DNA of 64,000 bases from Nectonema munidae (lineage: Eukaryota > Nematomorpha > Nectonematoida > Nectonematidae). Location: assembly GCA_030549495.1 (NCBI GenBank), contig JAUIRK010001043.1, forward strand, positions 857,001-921,000, written 5' to 3'. A model generated the notes under the pieces. The model did not search any database, was not told the DNA's origin, and was given only the letters and a program-made list of their open reading frames with translations. A program made the translations under genes and the position numbers. This document shows positions 42,906 to 53,888 of this stretch, one piece after another (position 1 is the first letter of the stretch; every line of letters begins with the position of its first letter).

Positions 42906-45310
42906 AAAAGTTAGACCTATAAGATAATGCATGAAATAGATTTTTAAAAGAACAATGCTATGAAATAGATAAAAAAATTGTTATTAAAGTTTAAAAATTG
43001 GCATCTTCATTAAAATTTTTATCGCTAAATCCTTATAATTCACGCTAAACCCGGATAGTTAGCGTGTATAAAATTTTTTTTATTTAGTGTCAGTTTACCA
43101 GGTCTGGGTTCGTGTAATGGAATTTATAAATAAGTGGTTGACCACTGTTCTAAATGCAAGAGAACAACCTGTGATTGGGTAAAGTGGTTAGTGCGTAAGT
43201 TGTAAGCAAATGCGAAAGATCATAAACGTTGGCCATATACGATACCCATTATTAGCTCTCAGGTTCTTTGCCATTCAAAGCAGTTAAAGCCTTTTCTTCA
43301 TATATCTTTTCATTTAAAAACAATTACAGAAATAAACCAAACACAACTTCACATTTAAAAGAAGAAATATTTTTTTTTGAAATAAAGGCAAAACTTCACT
43401 TCATATTGAAATAAACACGTCACAAAAATAGTTGATTTTCCAAATGTTTCAGAAAAAGTTCGTAGGAATCGCTTGAATCTAAAACCATCTGCTAGGAATA
43501 ACCTTGCATCGTTCAAGCGTGATTTTAAAGCAATGTTTCTCAAATTACGCAAAAGGATTTGTTTCATTTTTTGAGTATAATTGCAGTCTACAATATCTCA
43601 TTTTATTTCTGTCATACCCATCGTGATTGTATTAATTTTGTGTTTTGAATTTGAATTAAAAGGTGTCAACTTTTAGAAAGTGGAGAACTAGATTAACATC
43701 GAACACTTAATTCTAATAACCTATTTACATAAATATTGAGTCATTAGTGACTGTTCTGGGATACCGTATTTTGAAGAAATTTCGTCCAAAGGTATGCAAA
43801 TTGAAAAGAGTTAAACGTTGATTTTACGAGTATTTACTATAGTATGTAAGAAACCCGTTGATAGGAACCATGATTATACCGTTCAGAAGAATATGAATAT
43901 ATTATCTTCACAAGTTTTATCAAAAATATTTTTCATTAAGCATATAGAAAGCACCATATATTATGGAAAGCTCGTGTCTCTGTTGAATTTTCTTATTTTC
44001 AAATTTTTGATAAAAAAGTGTTTCATATACATGTTAACATTGGCTATATCTATAGAATATAGTACAAAATAATTGATTTCTCATTTGCTAAGTAATGAAC
44101 ACTGAAAACTCAAACTAGTAATCTGAAAATCTCAGCTACTAAGTTGGAGGTATTATTATCGAAAAGTAAGATTGTAAAAATTTCTGATTAGTAAATCAAA
44201 GAAAAAATGTGATGAATATCGAAAATGTTGAGAAAATCTAAATTTTGATTAAAGTTAGCTGAGAATTATCGAATATAAATATTTGAATAAATGACCAAAA
44301 ATTAAAAAAAACATTGATAAATCACTTTTCTAGTGTTATCATTGAAAAATGATGTAAATGAATATATTTTTTTGTACTTTTAATTATAAATATCTATACA
44401 GCAATGTAAAATAAGCTATTTTATGAAATTATATAGGAAATAATATCAACATGTTAAAGCTATTCTGCAAATACAAAGATTTTTTTTAATCAAATAGTGT
44501 TATTACTGCTTGTTACCTTTTTAGATAGTAATAATAGAAACTTTATATCAAGTAAAAATTAACCTTACTTCTTTTTTACCATTCAAATAATATAATTAAT
44601 ACTAGTAGTAACTTTTTTCCTTGAAATTATCAAAACCCAATTGATTTTAGTAAGCTAATTTAAACTTTTCATTTCGATATACCCAATGGATTCCATTTAT
44701 TATTCTTTAAAAAAGTTTTTACGTGAGTTATAATTTTTTTGAAGCAATCCTCTTTATTCGCTTATGTGTTTTAGGGTGAGAAATCAAATGGACAGAAACG
44801 TTCCCTATCGACATAGATTGTACAAGTCTACCATAAAGTCTCCGTTGGTAAAGTATTCTCGCGTGTTTGGCATATATACCATGGTTATCAGTACGACAGC
44901 CTATTTTTCTATCTATTAGTAATTTTCTTTCGATTTTATATTACACACTAAAGGTTATGTGTTAATGTTTAAAATTGTAAAAATCTTTCGTTGTGGTTAA
45001 ACAGCGAAGCTTTGTTAGTAAAGATTACTTACGCATTATGCGTTTTTGGTATATTCAGTATTACTGATTTAGTTTGATATTCTTACTACTTAATAGAAAT
45101 GTTATATTTTACTACTATTATTAGTAAGCGTCAACATCCAAAAACGGCATAATCAAATAGTAAACCTTATTCATGTTTTAAGTAAATTTTTACTAGCAAT
45201 CCGAGTAATGATTGCCCTTTAGTTTGCCGAAAAGAAATTTAATGGAATGAAAAATCTTAGAAAAACAAAGATATAAGGATCTTAGTTTTTATGACACTTC
45301 TTACTCTGAT
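42906..45310. other. Long AT-rich stretch without a recognisable gene
   Basis: Short chance frames only. Around 43140-43260 the words GGGTAAAGTGGTTAGTGCG and GTAAGCAAATGCGAAAG hint at an old tRNA-derived repeat, too diverged to call. The part 44780-44900 is less AT-rich but non-coding as far as can be seen. Confidence 0.4.
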
Positions 45311-45542
45311 ATAAGAAGAAGAGGAAGAACTTTATTTGCTAACTAATACACAAATATAATATTGTTGTAAATATGAAAACATGAGTTTTATAAATATAAT
45401 TGAATACACAAAATAAAGATAGAAAAAGAATAAATCAATTTGCAAGGTTGTGTCATAAAGCCTATTGGACCGCTGTCACGACTACCTTTGGTATAAAATA
45501 ACTATGAATGCATAAATAATAGCATGTGTGTATATATGTATA

Positions 45543-46012
45543 CAGTAACTTGGCCAGAAATTTATATTTTCAGGGGCCAAATAGCGCACTAATATACATT
45601 CTTACCTACTCGCTATGCCTGAAATTAAAGCATCAAATGCTGCTTATAACAACTCTTCTCTTTGTGTTTATAAGCCTTCTCTGTCCTATTTCTTTGTTAA
45701 GGTTTTAGCTTTTATCATGGTTAATATTTCTTATCTTCGTTTCTCATAGCAAAGAGGAATTTTTTATTGTAAATCTGCTTTCTTATTACAGGTAGAAGGC
45801 CCATCTTAACAAAGTTAATAGTTTGATCGTTACCGTCAATGATATCAATAATTTTTCTATATTTGATTTTATTTATCTTATATTGTTAGTATAAGCCCAT
45901 TGTCAAAAATTAATTCATTTCATTTCATTTTAATTTGTAAATTGCAATTTTTTGATGGTGGGGACCATAATTTAAATGGAGGGGCCCGGCCCCAAGTGCC
46001 CCATAGCGGATG
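45543..46012. mobile_element. MITE family shared with 59255-59727, copy 1
   Basis: Starts CAGTAACTTGGCCAGAAA. The words CTTATAACAACTCTTCTC, TTTTATCATGGTTAATATT, TTCTTATCTTCGTTTC and AAGGCCCATCTTAACAAA appear in the same order and spacing in the other copy. It ends in a G/C-rich stretch (GGGGCCCGGCCCCAAGTGCC). No coding. It sits in the 3' untranslated part of the minus-strand LINE. Confidence 0.7.
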
Positions 46013-46794
46013 TATGTATATGTACTTATATAAAATTTGTAAAAAGTAATAAACTTAAATTTACATTGAAAAAATGAAAGTTTAATGAAACGTCATTAAG
46101 TTGAGAAAAAATTTTTAATACACACATAACATTCAGAATGACACCATTTTGAGTTTTCATATTTACTAATAGTAAGAGATTTAAGTTTACTTTTGAAAGA
46201 AGAATAAGTTAGACATAAATCTGCAAAAGTAAGAATTCCAGAATTCCATAGATCATATGCTTTATATATAATACATTGTGTCGAGCGGGAAAGTTTGTAT
46301 AATGGAATATAGGTGATTATTAGAAAATCTTAAGGAATAATCTGAAGGAGTGTGATTTCTAGGCAGAAGAAAACAATGGAAGACTTACGGCCACAAAAAG
46401 TTGAAAAACTTGCAGTTGAAAACATATATACTTCTATTGTATATGCCTGGACATTTGAGAAGTTGATATTTTTCAAAAATATAATTAGTATGGCTGATAT
46501 AAGGTCTTATGAATATGATCCTTAGTGCTTTCTTCATTAAACGAAATACATGAAATAAGAGCAGCAAACCTTGAGGAACTCCTGAACTGACTAATAAATT
46601 ATTAGATTTAGCTGAGTCAATGACAACTTTTTGATATCTATCAGAGATCTAAAAAAATCAATAGCGTTAGAAGAAAGACACCCACGTTTTTGAAGAATTA
46701 AAGAATGTGGAATAGTGTCGAATCCATTACTGAGATCAAAAAAGAAAGAAAAAAAACACTATTCTTAGATTCTAGCTGATCAATTATTTTCTAG

Positions 46795-47038
46795 ACTTTA
46801 TTAGGAGGAATTATTAGAAAACATCTTTTTCATCTTTTTTCTCCAGCTAAATACAAAGAATGTTAAAAATAATAATTAAATTATCTTTAATTAATTATAC
46901 ATTAATTAAATAATTAATAATGTACTAATTAATAATACATTAATTAAAGATAATTAATTGTTATTTTTAACATTCTTTGCATTTAGCTGAAGAGAAAAGA
47001 TGAAAAACATGTTTTCTAATAATTCCTCATAATAAAGT
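46795..47038. mobile_element. Near-perfect palindromic MITE inside the LINE RT frame
   Basis: The two arms, each about 118 bases, match almost base for base. The left starts ACTTTATTAGGAGGAATTAT and the right read inward starts ACTTTATTATGAGGAATTAT. The centre is AT-rich (TTAATTAATAATGTAC). It interrupts the reverse-transcriptase coding between two contiguous conserved blocks. A clear target duplication is not visible. The close arm match means it is young or was recently copied. Confidence 0.82.
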
Positions 47039-47294
47039 GTATTATAACTTTCAACTCTTTGTTCCTTACAATTATTTTCTGTATAAAAAAGGAATGTAAA
47101 AGTTCTGATGAATGGAACTTCCAGAATCTAAACTGGATTGGATGGATTAATCCATTTGATTCAAAATAATTGGCAATTTGTTTAAACAAAATTTTTTCAA
47201 ATAGTTTGTCTATAGTACAAAGTATAGATACAGGGCGATAGTTTGATGGCAATTTAACGTCACCTTTTTTGTAAACAGGAATACTTTTGGTCAA

Positions 47295-48269
47295 TAGCAG
47301 GAAAATATTTTAATTGTAAGCACTTGTTGAAACCGTACAAAAGAATAGAACAGATGAAATTTTGAGCAGTCTTTTGATGATTCGGTTATATGTCAAATAA
47401 GTCAGTTTTGTTCTTTTTTTTAGTTCTTTAATACAATTTTAAAACATCATTCATAGATGTAGAGGGAAAATGAAATTTAGTATAATCAAATGTGTAAAAA
47501 TTGGAATATAAATCTTATATTACTGAGAATTGAGTGAAATGAATGCAAAGATAGTCGAGCAATTTGCCTCTATCTCCAGTTTCCAACTTTTGCAAATTTG
47601 TAAGTTTTTTGTATAAACTAGATTGCATGTTTTCAAGAGGAAGCACTATTTTTTGATGTCTAAATATCAAAAAGTGAACTTTTTTTTAAAATCATGCTAC
47701 TGACACAAAGTTACTTATTTCTAATATCAGAAAAATTTTTGTGATGCATTTGAACAAGATTCAATTGAAGATTGATTCAGAGAAGAAGTTTCCAAATCAA
47801 TAACTCGAACTTTTATAGTTTTCTGAGCAATATTGAAAAAAGATTAGAATCCCCACATCATAATCTAGGTATTTCATGGAGGAAATTTTTTCTTTGATTT
47901 CATCACGTATTTTCTCTCTGAGTTTATCAAATATGAGTTAATCCATCATTTTTTAGTTGAAGTGAAAATTCCCTCAATTTTACACTACTAATATTGAACG
48001 CGTTTCTGCCCGCCCACAGTAAGTTTTAAACAAATGACCCGTACCCGCGATTTATATGCGCGTCCTGCAAATCCTCACGAGTGGCCGGCCACGCCTAACC
48101 TCTATTCTGGACTAAACCCAATTCTATGCATTTACACTTCTCAGACACTTTTATTTCTAAAATGTAGCGACGTTGATTGATGAAATATTAAAAAAAAATT
48201 AAATTCTTTTTAGACAATTTTTCATTCCTGTGTACTTTTCTTTGCTTATAAACGAACTGATAACAATGA
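47295..48269. other. No gene seen
   Basis: AT-rich. 47300-47960 could include more 5' LINE sequence on the minus strand, but no conserved block is recognisable. 48000-48130 is richer in G+C (GCCCGCCCACAG, GAGTGGCCGGCCACGCC), perhaps part of a MITE. Confidence 0.35.
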
Positions 48270-48412
48270 TAGCCTTTCGCGTAAGTAATATACCATTTGT
48301 CAGACTTCGACACTACAAGGTCTTGAGTTCAAATCTGCTATCAATTAAACTTTGCTCATAGTTGGATGAATATCACAAAAGTAGCCTTCTAGATGAAAAC
48401 ACCTCACTGATC
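48270..48412 (+). repeat. Diverged tRNA-derived SINE, copy 3
   Basis: AAGGTCTTGAGTTCAAATCTGC takes the place of the B-box region and CTCATAGTTGGATGAATATC that of the CTCATAGTTCGATACAAGC stretch. CTTCTAGATGAAAACACC ends the match. It is clearly older than the other copies. Confidence 0.55.
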
Positions 48413-48607
48413 TTGTTTCGAAGTTAACCTTTGATGAACAGTGTGACACACATGTGCCAAGAAATGTAAATCGTCTGCTTTAGATATGTAAAATAAAATA
48501 CTCGCGCGGATATGTGTGTATCCATCCACATACATTTTTTGCAGACCGGTGCTGGGTATAATTGAAACGAGTACTAAGGAACTGTGTTTGACGCCACATT
48601 AAGTTAA

Positions 48608-48725
48608 CCCGTTAACCACAAGATAAGCAGACGATATTTAATGTAAAGCAGAAGATTTGTATTAAAAAGCATTAAAAAATGCAGACGATTTTATTTTTGT
48701 AAAGTCGACTGTGATCGATAACCGG
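48608..48725. mobile_element. TTAA-flanked piggyBac-type MITE, copy 2
   Basis: TTAA at 48604-48607 and 48726-48729. Termini are CCCGTTAACCACA and, read inward, CCGGTTATCGATCAC. Internal words CAGACGATATTTAATG, TTGTATTAAAAAGCATTAA and GCAGACGATTTTATTTTTG are shared with the copy at 48854. Confidence 0.75.
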
Positions 48726-48853
48726 TTAAGGAGAATTTTAAAAGTCTTTTTCTTTAGTGTATTCAACAAAAATATGTCAATCACTAATCTTCATTCGTAG
48801 ATATTGTCCATCGTTTTTATGTCGAAGAAAATATCATAGAAATAGATTTGTAA

Positions 48854-48982
48854 CCCTTTAACATCCAGAATAATCAGACGATATATATTGTGAAGCAGAA
48901 GTTTCGTATTAAAAAGCATTAATAAACATAGACGATTTAATTTTTGTAAAGTCAACATATGTCGACTCTGGTCGTTAAAGGA
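48854..48982. mobile_element. TTAA-type MITE, copy 3
   Basis: The right side has TTAA (48983-48986); the left side has GTAA where TTAA is expected. Termini are CCCTTTAACATCCAG and, inward, TCCTTTAACGACCAG. The interior is about 80% alike to copy 2, and the two lie only about 130 bases apart in the same orientation. Confidence 0.72.
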
Positions 48983-48989
48983 TTAAACG

Positions 48990-49905
48990 TGACGTGTTTC
49001 GATCTAATGTTCATCGTCAGTTCCCTGGAATATACTGGAAAAATGATAAGTTCCTTGCTTTCGCTGGAATCAGTTCTTTTTATTTCTTCTTCAGAGTTTT
49101 GATTCAACATTTTATTTTATATGCTATGCTAAAAAAGTGATTATCTAAATAATGCAATTTGTAGTGAGATAAAACAATGTTGTTCTTATTGTTATATAAT
49201 AATGAATCTTTATTACTTCATTTTGTATAATAGATGGATCTCGAATTAAAGTTACGCAGAAGTTATGAAAGAAATTCTGACAGCTTATGTGAGGGAACTA
49301 GCATTTTTGATTGCTGCAAAGGATTTAGAAATATATCTTTTTTTTGATCGAAAGAATACTAACCAATAAAAATACTATGAAAGTTTCTTTGATGAGACTG
49401 ATCTCTTCATAAATGATGTAAGTGCAGGGAAAGAATGTTCTAAACAATGAAGAAAACCATTCTTAGATAATTTCAATTTTTAACGATGGAAATGAAATAA
49501 ATATAATATAAAAAAAATCTTTTCAACAATTCTTAACTATTTAAAGTATCAGGAGAAAGTTTTGTTTTTATTTTTGAAAATATATCATGATTTGAAAATG
49601 GTCTTTCTGATTGAGTACTTGTTGGTTTAATTTTATATACGTGTACATCCGAGTCTTTATGACATTTGGAACGGGGATTTTTTCTGTTTTCGCTACCAAA
49701 ATCCTTTATCACTCAGTATTTTAGAAGCGAGCTTTAATGGCGGCCATGGTAACATTGAATTCCTAATAACTTTGTTATATATTCTATGTTGTAAGCAGGT
49801 CCATTTAGAAACTCAACACAGGGTGGTGGAAGCTGATTTTAGAGGATGCTGCATTTATAAAAAGCCAAAAAAATTGTGTATCTCAATGGAGTTTCATGGG
49901 TGTAG
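48990..49905. other. No gene seen
   Basis: AT-rich. A patch around 49640-49770 (GGAACGGGGATTTTTTC, AATGGCGGCCATGG) is less AT-rich but has no open frame of note. Confidence 0.35.
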
Positions 49906-50965
49906 ACTAGAGTCCTGCGCGGGTATGCTTCTTCTTACCCACGCCCACAATAAATTTTTTGCCGTCAGGTCTCTCTTATTTTCACTTACCCGCAACTTTT
50001 TAAAACCATTTCTTGTGAAAAACGAGCATACTCTCTAAAAAAAAGAGCAATATACTTGAAGCTACAAAAAATTTCCTAAACTTTTTCAATTTTTTTTAAA
50101 TAAATTAAAAAGTAGGTTGAAAACTTTATTATATAGTATTCAATCTTTTCATTGCACTATTTAGAAATAAAATATGATTAACGAAAGAAGGTTTCAAAGG
50201 CGAATCCAGCTAACCTAATCCTTTCACTTTCTGCACTTGTAGCCATTATGCAAAATACACTTAAGTGATGCAAGAAAAGGAAAAGTTTATTCCTGTTCTG
50301 TTTATTGTTGCTTGTAAAACATAAGAGATAGTATTTCATGTGATAAGATATACGCTACGTAGATGTTTTACATTGGATGTGCGTAATTGTATGATTTTAT
50401 CATAGAGATAAGTAATATTGCAATTGCATATACACTAGAACCCACGTTTTACGTACGGCACGGGACCGAACGGTGGACGTAAAACGTAGGATTCGTAAAA
50501 TCCAGGTTGACCTTTAAATTGACATACAACACGAAAATCCTAGCCTGGATCACACATGGTGTTAGAATGCATTGTTTTGCGATCTAATTAGCGTTATTTA
50601 AATTACTCATAATGAAATAAAACTGAAAGACAATAATTTATTAACCTTTATAAACTTTTTAATACATAAAATCACAAAGAAAAACGTATTAATAATGCAT
50701 TTAATGACCAAAAAGATGACGTCATCGATCATTTGGCGAGGACGTAAAATCCAGAGAACGTAAAATAAGGGTACGTAAAACGTAGGTTCTACTATCACAA
50801 AATCTATTATAAAGTATATTACGAAAATGTTTGATTTCCATACCTTCAATTGGTTTACATTTCATTCAACCTAGAATTATGCTACCCGCAACATAAAATC
50901 TTTTGCCCGTAACCGCCTGTCCCGCTTTTATTTTGAATGCGGGTACCCAGGATCGCGCTGGTATA
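49906..50965. mobile_element. Composite MITE with CCTGCGCGGGTA-type ends
   Basis: One end reads AGAGTCCTGCGCGGGTATGC and the other GCGGGTACCCAGGATCGCGC, imperfect inverted termini. Repeated ACCCGC words lie near both (49978-49993, 50884-50945). A second element (50433-50794) is nested in it. No coding. The exact ends and target duplication are uncertain. Confidence 0.5.
50433..50794. mobile_element. Tigger/pogo-type MITE, about 362 bp
   Basis: The left end CACTAGAACCCACGTTTTAC and the right end read inward TAGTAGAACCTACGTTTTAC give a terminal inverted repeat of about 22 bases. Further TACGTAAAACGTAGG-like words lie inside each end. TA precedes the left end, as pogo-type insertion requires. 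No coding. Confidence 0.68.
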
Positions 50966-51129
50966 CCCGGACACTGCAGGTGGACAAGACAAATTCTATG
51001 GTGTAATTGGAGCTGTAGAATAGTGTGCACTTAAACCCCATCTCTTCATAGTAAATGAAATACGGGCACTCTTGAAACCAGTCAAATAAAATTTGAATAA
51101 TTTTATTTCTAAGTGTGGATTGAGAAGGA

Positions 51130-51640
51130 ATGCTTTCAAAAAATGTTTGATACGCTGATTCCAAATATGTAATTTGTTTGAAATTAATCGAATGATTTTT
51201 TAATTTTTTTTAGGTCAAAGTAGGAATTTTTGTCATTTTTTCAAGTTCAAAGACTAAAAAAAGTATTTATAAAAAATTAATTTAAAATATTTTTACATTT
51301 TCGTAATCAGTATAAAATTTCCTTTAAAATGCGGTATTAAAATTAAAAATTGGACAAGTTTGAAATTTTTCAAAAATTTTGTGGGCCCCTACAAATTTTG
51401 TAAAAAAAAGGAAATTTTTTTCACATTTTTTCACCATAGTATGTTAAATAGCAGGTATATTTTATGAATATGCAAAAAAAATAATTCTTCATTTTACACG
51501 CCTAAATATAGTGAAAAATAGCAAAATTGTGCATATTGTTCAAGGGCTTATAAAAAAAATTTCATTAATTTTTTAAAAGCCAAAAATAATTGAAAATGTG
51601 AGTAAAAGGATGCTCTTTAAGTTACACAAAATAATGTATG
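51130..51640 (-). repeat. Interspersed repeat, inverted partner of 1850-2370
   Basis: GATACGCTGATTCCAAATAT (51151), CCTTTAAAATGCGGTATT (51321) and TTTGTGGGCCCCTACAAATT (51378) are the reverse complements, in reverse order, of words at 2326, 2153 and 2100. Similarity continues to about 51620. Family unknown. Confidence 0.6.
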
Positions 51641-51761
51641 TGTATACAATGATTTGAATGTTACAGAAATAAAGAAATTTATTGAACGAATTTGAGGACG
51701 AATTCAATGTGAAAAAGACGATTCAATGTGAAAATGGGGAAAAAATTAAATGTAGCTTTTA

Positions 51762-52043
51762 GTGGTTATTCACATAATGTTTTATGTGTGCCTGAAACTT
51801 TTGCAGGTAAACTTTGTCTTGCAGGTTTCTAGTGTGTATTCTTATCAAAAAAGTATTGTATTTTTGCTTTCTTATTTAAGTTTGCTATGGGGAAGTGCAT
51901 TTTCCATTGAAAACATAAAGAGTGGATGGTTTGAATTAGATAACATACCTTTTCTCCAAAAGTCTTTTCGTTCAAACGTCTTCCAACAAGACGTACTCAT
52001 GAATACAATTGAAAAAGCAGAGCTTGGTATTTTTGAAGAATAA
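51762..52043 (+). other. Possible terminal exon, unidentified
   Basis: A 93-codon frame. After an AG at the end of TTTGTCTTGCAG (about 51826) it reads VSSVYSYQKSIVFLLSYLSL, then GWFELDNIPFLQKSFRSNVF and an acidic end NTIEKAELGIFEE. An AAAATAAAAA word follows within 70 bases. The second half looks protein-like, but no family is recognised and no upstream exon can be pointed to. It may be chance. Confidence 0.2.
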
Positions 52044-52266
52044 TCCTCACTTTTATTCTTCCCAAATGCTTTTATTTTTCTTTGCGTGCTTTATTATTCT
52101 TTAAAATAAAAAATTTGCTTTTCTTCATATCTAAATTTTGAGATTTTGAAATTACGGCACGTTCTTGTTACCATAACCTGACATACGAAGATTCGCCAAG
52201 ATACTATGCATTTGTTTGTAAAAATCTGAGCTCAAAAATGAATATATCTTCTTAGTGACTGATTAA

Positions 52267-52389
52267 CCCATTTAAGGCCAAGCAAAGCAGACGATATCTA
52301 AAAAAACGCAGAAATTCAAAGTCATTGAAAAAAGCAAACGAAGATGAAATTACTTGTGTTCCCAAATAGGAAAATTGGCCGTAAATGGG
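52267..52389. mobile_element. TTAA-flanked piggyBac-type MITE, copy 4
   Basis: TTAA on both sides (52263-52266, 52390-52393). Termini are CCCATTTAAGGCCAAGC and, inward, CCCATTTACGGCCAATT. It has GCAGACGATATC inside. It is closest to the copy at 6497-6636. Confidence 0.82.
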
Positions 52390-52393
52390 TTAA

Positions 52394-53352
52394 AACAAAA
52401 AGATTGAGAAACGGTTTTGTAACGCGGATGAGCCAATGTTTTTCATCTTTTACTAATTCTATCTTACTATTCTCATGCATTGTACTGAGTCATTCATTTT
52501 ATCGAACAATTGATTTTCCTTTAAATGTATAAAAAATGGCGCCTTTTATTTAGCATATGTGTAGAGAGATTTAGGGCCCTGCGATGTATTGTAAAATATC
52601 GAAACTTTTTTGGCCATCAGTTCTCCCTTTACCTTTTCTTTATCCGCTTGATCTTTTATTAGGACTTGACACTATTATTATTCCGCCAAACATTTTATGT
52701 ATAGTTTATATATATTTAATGCAGACAAAATACAATATGTGTTGATGCCATTCTGTGTGATTATTTTTTTCCAAGTACTAAAATAAGAAACAAAGTATTT
52801 TTTGGTATTATTGAGTGATAGTTTTTGAAAAATTGAAATTTAACCAAATCAATGTTAACAATATCTCCTTTTTTATTCACAACTTTCTGAATTATAACAA
52901 AAAATCATAATCCTAAAAAGGTATGTCTCTTGACATTATTTTTTTGTTTTAAAATTTCCTCAATTTTTTTCTTTTATCAGTATTTTTTTAATTTTTCTAT
53001 ATACTAAAAATTTATCAAAAAAGAAAAACAGCTTTAAAAATTTATTTTTTAAAATAAACACAAAATAAAAACCAATTTTAAACAAAAGAAAAATTGTTTA
53101 CCAAAATTGACTGAAAAGTTTGAAGTTTTAGTCAAAAAGAGCATTTTGGTGTAAAAGATGCGTTTAAAGCGTTCGGACGCGTATGCCTTTTCCTTGTCAA
53201 TGAATTGCCCTGCTTATGACTGTATAAAAGGAACTTTGGATCCACTATGCATAATTTGGAATGCGAAAAGGCGTGAGGATGACTAAATGCTGGCTGCAAA
53301 TGCAAGATTTTTGAATAGCCCTACCTTTTAACAGCTTGTTAATGCTCACACC
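52394..53352. other. AT-rich stretch, no gene
   Basis: Only chance frames. 53140-53290 has a more even composition (GCGTTCGGACGCGTATGCC) without a recognisable product. Confidence 0.4.
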
Positions 53353-53591
53353 CACTGGCGGAACCAGAGGGGGCACCTGGGCCTAGGCCCTCCCCTATGA
53401 AGAATGGCTTCAGAAATTCCCCTTACTGATTTTGCTTTTCCTAAAGCATCAGACTTGTATGGTAGTGGATTACGTCTATATCATATTAAAAATACCATAA
53501 TAAAAAAGTTATTAAGAGGATGAAAAACAAAACTGTAGTATTTTTTAAAGTTGCCCCCCTCCCCTATGGTCAATTTCTGGATCCGCCACTG
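53353..53591. mobile_element. hAT-type MITE (CAGTGGCGGATCCAG family), copy 2
   Basis: The left end CACTGGCGGAACCAGAGGGG and the right end read inward CAGTGGCGGATCCAGAAATT. Flanks CTCACACC and CTCGCAAC agree at six of eight positions, a decayed 8-bp target duplication. GGGCCTAGGCCC is shared with the copy at 4443-4719. 239 bp, non-coding. Confidence 0.72.
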
Positions 53592-53888
53592 CTCGCAACT
53601 GTTTCAGATTTCCTAAGAGGCAGATTTGACAAAGCAACTTATACATACTAGTATCTATGAAAAAGCATGCGAACTGAGCCATATCTGAGAATTTTGACCA
53701 ATGTTCGCAAAGAGAAATAAAATAAAAACTCAATGGAATTAAATAAGTGGTCTGCTTTGCTTGGTCCTAAATCACAAGTTTGCGTCGTTTTTGCGGTCTA
53801 GGAATTTTTAGCTGATTCTTATGTAATTTGGTGGCTGAAGCCAAATATGACCTTAGTTTTTGCCTATCAGGTCAGAGTTTTTTATGAC

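Larger units (their letters stand above)
45311..47294 (-). pseudogene. LINE (CR1/Jockey-like) with two nested insertions
   Basis: Minus strand, in order. IPVYKKGDVKLPSNYRPVSI and LFEKILFKQIANYF (47016-47294, RT opening) come first. After a MITE (46795-47038) the frame runs FFDLSNGFDTIPHSLILQK and SNAIDFFRSL (46600-46790). A deletion then removes the active-site box and fuses to VFRLMKKALRIIFIRPYISH (46394-46567), the conserved post-RT block. The C-terminus AYDLWNSGILTFADLCLTY follows at about 46210-46270. The 3' part, split by a 470-bp repeat (45543-46012), ends in GAAGAAGAGGAAGAAC (45312-45327), an impure (CTT)n tail on the coding strand. Inactive. Confidence 0.78.

Noticed and set aside
43140-43260. 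tRNA-like promoter patch
   Set aside because: A-box-like word only, no matching B box at the right spacing.
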